Assembly: GCF_023369855.1 (NCBI RefSeq)
Contig: NZ_JAMBPP010000005.1
Location: 248,001 to 312,000 of the forward strand
Reading direction: 5' to 3'
Length of the DNA stretch: 64,000 nucleotides
DNA from: Actinotalea alkalitolerans
GTDB taxonomy: Bacteria; Actinomycetota; Actinomycetes; Actinomycetales; Cellulomonadaceae
The stretch's first letter is position 1, and each line of letters starts with the position of its first letter. The position numbers and the translations under genes were made by a program. The notes under the pieces are model-generated. The model was not told where the DNA came from. It saw nothing but the letters and a program-made list of their open reading frames with translations, and ran no database searches. Below are positions 56,969 to 64,000 of the stretch, piece after piece.

Positions 56969-57965
56969 CCGGACCGCCGACGTGTCTCGGGCGGGTACCC
57001 GCGTCGCAGCACCCGACCGGCGCCCCGTCCGCCTGATGATGGTGCTCGGCCTGCTCGTCGCCGTGGCCGCCCTGGGCTTCATGACTCTGGGGGCCCGAGG
57101 CGCCTGGGACTACGTCCTGCCCTTCCGCGGGGTCAAGCTCGCCGCGCTGGTGCTGGTCGCCTTCGCGATCGCGGTGTCCACCGTGCTGTTCCAGACGGTC
57201 ACCGACAACCGGATCCTCACCCCCTCGATCATGGGGTTCGACGCCCTCTACGTGCTGCTCCAGACCACGGTGGTCTTCACCGTCGGCTCGGCCCGGATGG
57301 TCGGGATCGACCCGCGGCTGCGCTTCACGGTCGAGGTGCTGCTGATGGTCGGCTTCGCCGGGCTGCTGTTCCGGTGGCTCTTCGCGGGGGCCCGGCGCAG
57401 CCTGCACCTGCTGCTGCTCGTGGGCATCGTCCTGGGCGTGCTGTTCCGCAGCCTGTCCTCCTTCATGCAGCGGCTGATCGACCCGAACGAGTTCGCCGTG
57501 CTCCAGGAGAGGTTCTTCGCGAGCTTCAACGCCGTCGACAGCCGGCTGCTCGGGGCCGCGGCGGTGATGGTGCTGGGTGCGAGCCTGCTCGCCTGGAGGC
57601 TGCGCCGATCGTTCGACGTGCTGCTGCTCGGGCGGGACAACGCCACGATGCTGGGGGTCGACCACCGGCGCGCCGTCACCGGGGTGCTGGTCGTGGTGGC
57701 CGTCATGGTGTCGGTGTCCACCGCGCTGGTCGGTCCGGTCACCTTCTTCGGCCTGCTCGTGGCCAACCTCGCCTACCAGCTCAGCGGGACCCACCGGCAC
57801 CGGGCGGTGCTGCCCGTCGCCGTCCTGCTCGCCGTGCTGTGCCTCGTGGGAGGGCAGGTCGTGCTCGAGCGCGTGCTCGGGTACGACACCGCGCTGAGCG
57901 TCGTCATCGAGTTCCTCGGAGGTCTCATGTTCCTGACCCTGCTGCTGCGCGGGAGCCGACGATGA
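56958..57965 (+). CDS. FecCD-type siderophore permease 2
   Basis: A 335-aa partner permease. VAFAIAVSTVLFQTVTDNRIL with SIMGFDALYVLLQT is the FatC/CeuC-type start of the fold, and GPVTFFGLLVANLAYQLSG is the coupling motif. It pairs with the preceding permease to form the heterodimeric channel. GTG start inside the previous gene; stop overlaps the ATPase ATG. Confidence 0.9.
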   Translation: MPPDRTADVSRAGTRVAAPDRRPVRLMMVLGLLVAVAALGFMTLGARGAWDYVLPFRGVKLAALVLVAFAIAVSTVLFQTVTDNRILTPSIMGFDALYVLLQTTVVFTVGSARMVGIDPRLRFTVEVLLMVGFAGLLFRWLFAGARRSLHLLLLVGIVLGVLFRSLSSFMQRLIDPNEFAVLQERFFASFNAVDSRLLGAAAVMVLGASLLAWRLRRSFDVLLLGRDNATMLGVDHRRAVTGVLVVVAVMVSVSTALVGPVTFFGLLVANLAYQLSGTHRHRAVLPVAVLLAVLCLVGGQVVLERVLGYDTALSVVIEFLGGLMFLTLLLRGSRR

Positions 57966-58720
57966 TCGAGGTCACCGGCGCGACGAAGAGCTACGGCGAC
58001 CTGCGGGTCCTCGACGACGTGCACCTGCGGCTGCCCCGCGGCGGGGTGACCGCGCTGATCGGTGCGAACGGCGCCGGGAAGTCGACCCTGCTGTCCTGCA
58101 TGAGCCGACTGCTGCACCTGGACGCCGGAGCTGTCACCGTCGACGGCCTCGACGTGAGCACCACCCGGGGTGATGTGCTGGCCCGCCGGCTCGCGACGCT
58201 GCGGCAGGACAACCACCTGACCGCCCGGCTCACCGTCCGCGACCTGGTGACCTTCGGCCGCTACCCCCACTCCAAGGGCCGCGCCACGGCCGACGACCTG
58301 GTCCACGTCGAGAGGTCGCTGCGGTTCCTGGACCTCGAGGACCTTGCCGACCGCTTCCTCGACGAGCTGTCGGGCGGTCAGCGACAACGTGCCTTCGTGG
58401 CGATGGTGCTGTGCCAGGACACCGACTACGTCCTCCTCGACGAGCCGCTCAACAACCTGGACCTCAAGCACGCCGTGGCGATGATGCGCCTGCTGCGCCG
58501 CGCGGCGGACGAGCTCGGCGCGACGGTCGTGGTCGTGCTCCACGACATCAACGTGGCGGCCTGCTACGCCGACCACGTGGTGGCGATGCGCGACGGCGTG
58601 GTGGTCCACGAGGGCAGCCCCGAGCAGGTGATGCAGACCCACGTGCTGCGCGAGGTCTTCGACCTCGACCTGCGCGTGCACCGGATCGACGGCCGGCTGG
58701 TCGCGCTGCACGTGGCCTGA
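57962..58720 (+). CDS. siderophore ABC transporter ATP-binding protein
   Basis: A 252-aa FepC/CeuD-type ATPase: Walker A GANGAGKSTLL, Q-loop LRQDNHL, signature LSGGQRQRAF, Walker B YVLLDEPLNNLD and switch His VVLHDINVAA are intact. It drives import through the two permeases. The ATG lies in the stop codon of the previous gene. No siderophore biosynthesis gene is nearby, so the system may take up foreign siderophores (inference). Confidence 0.92.
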   Translation: MIEVTGATKSYGDLRVLDDVHLRLPRGGVTALIGANGAGKSTLLSCMSRLLHLDAGAVTVDGLDVSTTRGDVLARRLATLRQDNHLTARLTVRDLVTFGRYPHSKGRATADDLVHVERSLRFLDLEDLADRFLDELSGGQRQRAFVAMVLCQDTDYVLLDEPLNNLDLKHAVAMMRLLRRAADELGATVVVVLHDINVAACYADHVVAMRDGVVVHEGSPEQVMQTHVLREVFDLDLRVHRIDGRLVALHVA

Positions 58721-58760
58721 GGGTGCGTCCCGGCCGGACCCCTGCAGGGCTGACGGCGGG

Positions 58761-59204
58761 TCAGTCGGCGCAGAGCTCGAGCTCGAGGCTCGAGTCGTCC
58801 TGGAGGGCCGCGGTGAGCTCGAAGGTGCTCTCGTCCTGCCAGAGGACGACCGCGACGTCGTCGCCCTCGACGTCCGAGACGGTGTGCTGCCATCCCGCAG
58901 CGGGCTGCACGGCACCGACCACCACGCGGTCCTCCTCCACGGCGAGGGTGACCGTGCCGGCATCGGCGATCGTGTAGAAGCCGTCGTCTGACTCGGGCAC
59001 GTCCACGCACGAGCCCGGGGCCGGGCTGGGCCCGCCACCGGGGACCTGCTCGGCGCCCTCGACCGGTCCGGGGGAGCCGAGGCCCGGCTCGGCCTCCTCG
59101 CCCGCCCCGACGCCGTCGTCGATCTCGACGGCCTCGGGATCGACCCCGCAGCCCGCCACCACCAGGAGGAGGGCCGTGCCGGCGAGGGCTGCGAGTCGGC
59201 GCAT
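58761..59204 (-). CDS. putative lipoprotein
   Basis: A 147-aa exported lipoprotein: lipobox LLLVVAGCGV, an acidic and Pro/Gly-rich linker (25-65), and a small beta domain with two Cys (GSCVDVP and LELCAD) that could form a disulfide. No family recognised. AGGAG lies 6 nt before the ATG. It converges on the siderophore operon with a 40-nt gap. Confidence 0.7.
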   Translation of the reverse strand: MRRLAALAGTALLLVVAGCGVDPEAVEIDDGVGAGEEAEPGLGSPGPVEGAEQVPGGGPSPAPGSCVDVPESDDGFYTIADAGTVTLAVEEDRVVVGAVQPAAGWQHTVSDVEGDDVAVVLWQDESTFELTAALQDDSSLELELCAD

Positions 59205-59570
59205 GGGGTCTCCTGATGGCTCGAGACGGGACGAGGTCGTGGCCCCGAGCGAATCACGGGGAGGCCGGCCAGGCATCTCGAGCGCGAGAACCACCCCGGT
59301 CGGACACCCGCCCGGAACCTCCCGTTCCGTCCCGGTTCGCCCGGCGGGCAAAGACGGATGAAACGGCGGTCGCCGGGGGGTTCTGGAGCCGGGTCCACCC
59401 TTGTTACCCTCCAGTAGCCGGCCTGGTCCCGACCCCGGGGCGAACGTCGCCGGCAGCCTCGTCACCGCCGACCGCACTGCACGCGCGGGCCGCTCCCGGG
59501 AGGGTGGGACCCGCGCTCGCCGGGCTCGCGCGGCGGCAGGTTCCGTGCCCCCTCGGACCGAAGGAACCAC
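59205..59570. other. divergent intergenic region without recognised gene
   Basis: This 366-nt region separates the lipoprotein (minus) and 5'-nucleotidase (plus) genes. It must contain both promoters, but I see no convincing -10/-35 pair, operator or small gene. Only the AAGGA ribosome site before 59571 is clear. Confidence 0.4.
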
Positions 59571-61748
59571 GTGGACCCGACCCGAACATCCCCCGGACGC
59601 CGCCGGCGCGCACTGCCCGCGGCCCTCGCCCTGACCCTCGTCGGTACCGCCCTGACCCCGGTGCTGGCCACCTCGGCCGCAGCGGCCGAGGGCGACAAGG
59701 TGCTCCAGATCGTGGGCATCAACGACTTCCACGGCCGCATCGAGGCCAACCCCGGTCCCTTCAACCTCGAGGCGGGCATCGCGAGCATCGCCGGGGCCGT
59801 GAACCAGCTGCGCAGCGAGAACCCGAGCACGGTCTTCGTCTCGGCCGGTGACAACATCGGTGCCTCGACCTTCACCTCGTTCTCGCAGCGCGACGAGCCG
59901 ACGATCGACGCCCTCAACGCCGCGGGCCTGCAGGTCACCACGGTCGGCAACCACGAGTTCGACACCGGCTTCGCCGACCTGACCGAGCGGGTCGTCCCGC
60001 GCGCCGACTTCCCCCACCTGGGGGCCAACGTCTACTTCTCCGCGACCGGCGAGCCGGCCCTGCCCGAGTTCGAGGTCATCGACGTCGACGGGATCGACGT
60101 CGGGTTCATCGGGGTCGTGACCCAGCAGACCGCGTCGATGGTGACCCCGGCCGGCATCGCGGGCCTGGAGTTCGGTGACCCGCTCACCGCCGTGAACCGC
60201 GTCGCCGCGCAGCTCCAGGACGGCGAGGAGGGCAACGGCGAGGCCGACGTCCTGGTCGTGCTGACCCACGACGGTGCCGAGACCGACTCGTGCGCCGACC
60301 TGGCCGCCGCCGACAACGGCGTGGCCGACCTGATCCGCGAGGCCGACCCCGGCGTCCGTGCGATCTTCACCGGGCACACCCACCGCCAGTACGCGTGCTC
60401 CTTCCCGGTCCCGGGACTCGACGGGGCCGAGCGTGCCGTGGTGCAGGGCAGCGAGTACGGCAAGCACCTGGCCCGCGTGCAGATCACCGTCGACGCCGAC
60501 GGCGAGGTCACCGAGGTCGTCCCCGACGTGCTCCCGATGTACGACGGCGGCGCCCTGATCTACCCCGAGGACCCGACCGTCGCAGCGATCGTCGCGGCCG
60601 CGGCGGCGCAGGCCGAGGTCGTCGGGTCCGTCCCCGTGGGCCGGATCACCGGTGACATCCGTCGGGCCGTGACCGAGACCGGCAGCGAGGACCGCGGGGC
60701 CGAGTCGTCCCTGGGCAACCTGGTCGCCGACATGCAGCTGTGGGCGACCTCGAACGACACCTTCGCCGGGACCCCGGCGCAGATCGCCTTCATGAACCCC
60801 GGCGGACTGCGGGCCGACCTCATCCACACGGGTGACGGCACCGTCACCTACCGGCAGGTCGCCTCGGTGCAGCCCTTCGCCAACACCCTGGTCACCGCCC
60901 GGTTCACGGGCGCACAGGTCAAGGCGGTGCTCGAGGAGCAGTGGCAGCCGGACGGGTCGTCCCGACCCAAGCTGCACCTCGGTGTCTCGGAGGGCTTCTC
61001 CTACACCTACGACCCGGACGCCCCGCGCGGCGAGCGGATCACCTCGATGACGTACCAGGGCGCCCCGGTCGGGCTCGCCGAGACCTACGTCGTGGTGATG
61101 AACTCCTTCCTCGCCTCGGGCGGGGACAACTTCGCGACCCTCGCCCAGGGCGCCGACGTGACCGACACCGGTCAGGTCGACCTCCTCGCGGCGGTCGAGT
61201 ACTTCGAGGAGTTCGAGGTCGTCGATCCCGCTCCGGTGGGTCGCGCGACCGTGGGCCAGGGCGGCGGGGACGACACGCCGTGGGCCGAGGTCACGCTGGC
61301 CGTCGACCGCGTCAAGGCGGGATGGCGGCTGCCCTTCACGGTGACCGGGCTCGAGCCCGGTCAGGAGATCACCGTCACCCTCGACCCGGGCGCCACGCTG
61401 CTCGGGACGTTCACGGCCTCGGCACAGGGTGTGGTGGACGGCAGTGTCATCGTGCCCGGGCGCACGAGCCCGGGGAGCTACGCCCTGGTCATCGGTTCGG
61501 GCGACCTGACCCCGGTGGTCACGCCGTTCGAGGTGACCCGACGCCCTGCCTCGACCCCGCCCGGCCACGGGCCCGGGAAGCCGGGTTGGGGCTCGCACGG
61601 TCCGGGCAAGCCGGGGTGGGGCTCGCACGGTCCGGGCAAGCCGGGCTGGGTCTCGCACGGGCCCGGCAAGCCGGGTGCGGGCCTGCACGGTCCGGGCAAG
61701 CCGGCCGTGCACTGCAAGGCCGTGCACGGCTCGAAGTTCCGGGTCTGA
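59571..61748 (+). CDS. secreted bifunctional 5'-nucleotidase/metallophosphatase with C-terminal decapeptide repeats
   Basis: A 725-aa exported UshA-like enzyme. Signal peptide 1-39. Metallophosphatase domain: GINDFHGR (49-56), SAGDNIGAS, VGNHEFDTG and FTGHTHRQY bind two metals. Nucleotidase C-domain: MNPGGLRADL and SFLASGGDNFATL (substrate aromatic/NGG region). After a beta-rich extension (about 565-660) the C-terminus has about five HGPGKPGWGS-like decapeptides. It would release phosphate from extracellular nucleotides. No sortase motif or final helix is seen; the repeats may bind the wall. AAGGA precedes the GTG. Confidence 0.9.
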   Translation: MDPTRTSPGRRRRALPAALALTLVGTALTPVLATSAAAAEGDKVLQIVGINDFHGRIEANPGPFNLEAGIASIAGAVNQLRSENPSTVFVSAGDNIGASTFTSFSQRDEPTIDALNAAGLQVTTVGNHEFDTGFADLTERVVPRADFPHLGANVYFSATGEPALPEFEVIDVDGIDVGFIGVVTQQTASMVTPAGIAGLEFGDPLTAVNRVAAQLQDGEEGNGEADVLVVLTHDGAETDSCADLAAADNGVADLIREADPGVRAIFTGHTHRQYACSFPVPGLDGAERAVVQGSEYGKHLARVQITVDADGEVTEVVPDVLPMYDGGALIYPEDPTVAAIVAAAAAQAEVVGSVPVGRITGDIRRAVTETGSEDRGAESSLGNLVADMQLWATSNDTFAGTPAQIAFMNPGGLRADLIHTGDGTVTYRQVASVQPFANTLVTARFTGAQVKAVLEEQWQPDGSSRPKLHLGVSEGFSYTYDPDAPRGERITSMTYQGAPVGLAETYVVVMNSFLASGGDNFATLAQGADVTDTGQVDLLAAVEYFEEFEVVDPAPVGRATVGQGGGDDTPWAEVTLAVDRVKAGWRLPFTVTGLEPGQEITVTLDPGATLLGTFTASAQGVVDGSVIVPGRTSPGSYALVIGSGDLTPVVTPFEVTRRPASTPPGHGPGKPGWGSHGPGKPGWGSHGPGKPGWVSHGPGKPGAGLHGPGKPAVHCKAVHGSKFRV
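61560..61712. repeat. 30-nt tandem repeats encoding HGPGKPGWGS
   Basis: About five imperfect 30-nt units in frame within the 3' end of the nucleotidase gene. The first three encode nearly identical decapeptides and the last two vary (GAGL, AVHC). Confidence 0.8.
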
Positions 61749-61764
61749 CCACGCGCACGACGTG

Positions 61765-61804
61765 ACCGAAGGGGGCCCTGCCGTACGGCAGGGCCCCCTT
61801 CGGT
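61765..61804. terminator. 40-bp perfect palindrome, bidirectional terminator
   Basis: ACCGAAGGGGGCCCTGCCGT is followed at once by its exact complement. It lies between the convergent nucleotidase (stop 61748) and EF-G2 (stop 61834) genes and provides a T-containing edge on either strand. Confidence 0.8.
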
Positions 61805-61833
61805 GTCCGGTCCCGAGGTCGGTGCCCGCGGCC

Positions 61834-63954
61834 TCAGCCCTCGGTCGAGACCAGGTGCGCAGGCACGGCGTCGTAGTGGTCGTGGACCGCGGTGAACTCG
61901 CCCCGGCCTCCGGTCAACGAGCGCAGGTCCAGCACGTACCGGCGGAGCTCGGCCTCGGGCACCATCGCCTGGACCTGGCTCCGCCCGTCGGCCAGCACGT
62001 CGCTGCCGATGATCCGGCCGCGCCGCGCCGACAGGTCACCCAGGACGTCGCCCTGGAGGGTCGCCGGCACGGTGACGGTCACCCGGGAGATCGGCTCGAG
62101 GACCACCGTCCCGGCCTTGGCGAGCGCGTCGCGCAGCCCGTGCGCGGCGGCGGTGCGGAAGGCCATGTCGGAGGAGTCGACCGAGTGGTACTTGCCGTCG
62201 TAGGCCTCGACCCGGACGTCGACCACCGGGAAGCCGTGCACGCCCCCGGCCGCCATCGCCTCCATCACCCCGCGCTCGACCGCGGGGATGTAGTTGCGGG
62301 GGATCGCCCCTCCCACGATCGAGTCGACGAACGCGCTGCCTTCGCCGCGTGCGGTCGGGCTCACCCGCAGCTGCGCGACGGCGTACTGCCCGTGGCCACC
62401 GGACTGCTTCTTGACCTTCCCCTCGGCCTCGGTGGGTCGAGCGATCGTCTCGCGGTAGGCGATCCGCACCTCCTCGGTGGTCACGCGCACCCCGAACTTG
62501 CGCTCGAGCCGCTCGAGGGCGACGGCGAGGTGGACGTCACCGGTGCCTCGCAGCACGGTCTGCGCGTGCCGCTGGGTCTGCCCGTCGCCGTACCCGCTGA
62601 TCCGGTCGACCACCAGGGTCGGGTCCTCGGCGCACAGCCGTTGGAGGGCACCGGAGAGCTTGTCGTCGTCGGACTGGGTCGCGGGGGTCAGAGCCAGCGC
62701 GTAGGGCGTCTCCCGCGGGGCCGGGCCCTGGACGGCGACCGGTGAGCCGGGGCGGGCCAGGGCGGTCCCGGTGGGGCTGGCGCCGAGCTTGGCCGCTGCG
62801 GCCAGGTCACCGGCGACGACGGCGTCGGTCGGCAGGTGCTCCTTGCCGCGCAGGAAGAACATGCCGTGCAGCCGCTCGGTGCCGCCGGTCGTGGTGTTGA
62901 CCAGCCGGTCGTCGGTGCGGACGGTGCCGCTGAGCACCTTGAACAACGAGACCTGGCCGACGAAGGGGTCGGCGACCGTGCGGAAGACGTGCAGCAGCGG
63001 GTCGCCCGCAGGGTCCGCCGCGACCGGCACGGGGACACCCCCGGTGCCCCCGGACGCGCCGTTGCCCCCGGTGGCCCCGGCGATCACCGTGACGGGCCGG
63101 TCGGCCGGGGAGGGCCCCAGCTCGCAGATCAGGTCGGCGAGCCGGTCGATGCCGACCTCGCTGGTCGCCGAGCCGAGGAGCACCGGGAACTCGGTGCAGC
63201 CCAGGACCTCGTGCGCGAGGGTCCGCTCGAGCTCGGCAGCGGTGGGGATCTCGCCCGAGAGGTAGCGCTCGAGCTGGTCGTCGTCGCCCGAGACGATCTC
63301 CTCGGTGACCTCCTCGTGCAGCCGGTGCTCCTCGTCGACGACGTCGTCGGGCAGGGGCTGGGTGCGGTGGTGGCCGGTCGCGTCGTACTCCAGGCCTTGG
63401 TCGGTCAGGACGTCGGCGACACCGTGGAACGTGTCCTCCTCACCCAGCGGCAGCTCGAGCGGCACGATGCCGGCGCCGAAGTGCTCGCGCAGCTCGCCGA
63501 GGACCCGGCGGAAGTCGGCCCGCGGCTTGTCCTCCTTGGTGACGAAGACCATCCTCGGGATGCCCAGGTCGGCGCACTGCTGCCAGACCACCTCGGTGCC
63601 GACCTCCACGCCGTCGACCGCGCTGACGACGATCACCGCGAGGTCGGCGACGGCGAGTGCGGCGTCGACGCCGCCCGCGAAGTCGGCGTACCCGGGGGTG
63701 TCGATGAGGTTGACCTTGTAGGTGGTCGAGTCGGTCGCCGTCCACGGGAACGGTGCGACGGCCGGCGACAGGGAGATGCCGCGCCGGGTCTCCTCGGGCT
63801 CGGTGTCGCACACCGTGGTGCCGTCCTCGACCCGGCCGGTGCGGGTGGTCACGCCGGCGCGGTGCAGCAGCGCCTCGGCGAGGGTGGTCTTGCCGACACC
63901 GCTGTGGCCCACCAGGGCCACGTTGCGGATCCTCGGCGTCGATGCCTGGTCCAT
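61834..63954 (-). CDS. fusA2: elongation factor G-like protein EF-G2
   Basis: A 706-aa translational GTPase of the EF-G2 group. G1 GHSGVGKT (16-23), G2 region RRGIS, G3 DTPGYADF (85-92) and G4, which reads TKED (139-142) in place of the usual NKxD. Domains II-V follow, with GTGDVHLAVALERLERKFG and SGGHGQYAVAQLRV. A Gly-rich insert (ATGGNGASGGTGG) lies between G domain and domain II. EF-G2 proteins bind the ribosome but in tested bacteria do not replace EF-G. AAGGAG lies 6 nt before the ATG. Confidence 0.9.
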   Translation of the reverse strand: MDQASTPRIRNVALVGHSGVGKTTLAEALLHRAGVTTRTGRVEDGTTVCDTEPEETRRGISLSPAVAPFPWTATDSTTYKVNLIDTPGYADFAGGVDAALAVADLAVIVVSAVDGVEVGTEVVWQQCADLGIPRMVFVTKEDKPRADFRRVLGELREHFGAGIVPLELPLGEEDTFHGVADVLTDQGLEYDATGHHRTQPLPDDVVDEEHRLHEEVTEEIVSGDDDQLERYLSGEIPTAAELERTLAHEVLGCTEFPVLLGSATSEVGIDRLADLICELGPSPADRPVTVIAGATGGNGASGGTGGVPVPVAADPAGDPLLHVFRTVADPFVGQVSLFKVLSGTVRTDDRLVNTTTGGTERLHGMFFLRGKEHLPTDAVVAGDLAAAAKLGASPTGTALARPGSPVAVQGPAPRETPYALALTPATQSDDDKLSGALQRLCAEDPTLVVDRISGYGDGQTQRHAQTVLRGTGDVHLAVALERLERKFGVRVTTEEVRIAYRETIARPTEAEGKVKKQSGGHGQYAVAQLRVSPTARGEGSAFVDSIVGGAIPRNYIPAVERGVMEAMAAGGVHGFPVVDVRVEAYDGKYHSVDSSDMAFRTAAAHGLRDALAKAGTVVLEPISRVTVTVPATLQGDVLGDLSARRGRIIGSDVLADGRSQVQAMVPEAELRRYVLDLRSLTGGRGEFTAVHDHYDAVPAHLVSTEG

Positions 63955-64000
63955 GCGGATCTCCTTCGTTGGAGTGGCCCTTGGCAGCAGGCTAGCCAGG

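Noticed and set aside
61560-61712. Minisatellite unrelated to coding
   Set aside because: The 30-nt unit stays in frame and encodes regular decapeptides at the end of the nucleotidase.
58761-61727. A 988-codon minus-strand frame opposite the 5'-nucleotidase
   Set aside because: Only its last 147 codons (58761-59204), with lipobox and AGGAG, are a plausible gene.

Overview
The window comes from a very GC-rich actinobacterium. GTG starts, long open shadow frames opposite almost every gene, DUF6318 lipoproteins, HAAS/PadR modules, a GH64 beta-1,3-glucanase with a ricin-type lectin, a GH92 mannosidase and a Cthe_2159-like carbohydrate-binding lipoprotein all fit a saprophytic member of the Micrococcales (Cellulomonas/Oerskovia/Cellulosimicrobium-like). 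That placement is inference from gene content. There is no rRNA, no intact tRNA, no IS element, no CRISPR array and no phage gene.

Layout. 1-9.9 kb: a left-truncated DUF429/S33-peptidase fusion, a membrane protein, an MFS exporter, an MBL hydrolase, a small alarmone synthetase, a BBE-type FAD oxidoreductase, and a PadR-HAAS-HAAS operon reading leftward. 9.8-15.5 kb: small exported lipoproteins (DUF6318 plus PKD), DUF4240, an N-methyltryptophan/sarcosine oxidase, and a divergent RidA/HxlR pair. 15.7-23.6 kb: GH64 glucanase, a PQQ-like beta-propeller anchor protein, a SNF2 helicase and a PAS-GGDEF protein. 23.6-30.3 kb: a translationally coupled GH92/glycosyltransferase pair, then a 360-bp divergent region holding a 22-C homopolymer, a 60-nt palindromic repeat and a 40-bp perfect palindrome, then an AbrB-ABC-ABC-AraC export operon. 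30.3-36.6 kb: VOC, DUF998/TetR, GNAT, one low-GC PIN-like nuclease gene, a divergent SRPBCC/ArsR pair and an M15 peptidase lipoprotein. 36.7-41.8 kb: an F420-reductase-like protein, the DUF4956-VTC-Cthe_2159 operon and a second DUF6318 lipoprotein. 41.8-53.9 kb: an EAL-GAF-GAF-GGDEF protein, a DDN-type oxidoreductase, YciO, a 1033-aa P-loop/TPR protein, and a membrane GT2 synthase with a GH18-like protein. 54-64 kb: a divergent siderophore locus (SIP reductase; FatB/FecCD/FecCD/ATPase) with a DtxR/IdeR-type box, a secreted 5'-nucleotidase and EF-G2.

Regulation. At least 13 start codons have a TANNNT hexamer ending exactly 6-7 nt upstream, which suggests leaderless mRNAs are common here. Several local regulators (PadR, HxlR, TetR, ArsR, AbrB) sit beside clear inverted repeats, and in two cases the operator contains the start codon itself. 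Three 60-nt palindromes of one family (27.3, 36.6, 37.5 kb) look like a dispersed REP-type element. The best candidates for undescribed biology are the palindrome-controlled AbrB/ABC operon, the low-GC PIN-like gene, the P-loop/TPR protein, the GT2-GH18 pair, and the two DUF6318 loci that share a promoter sequence.
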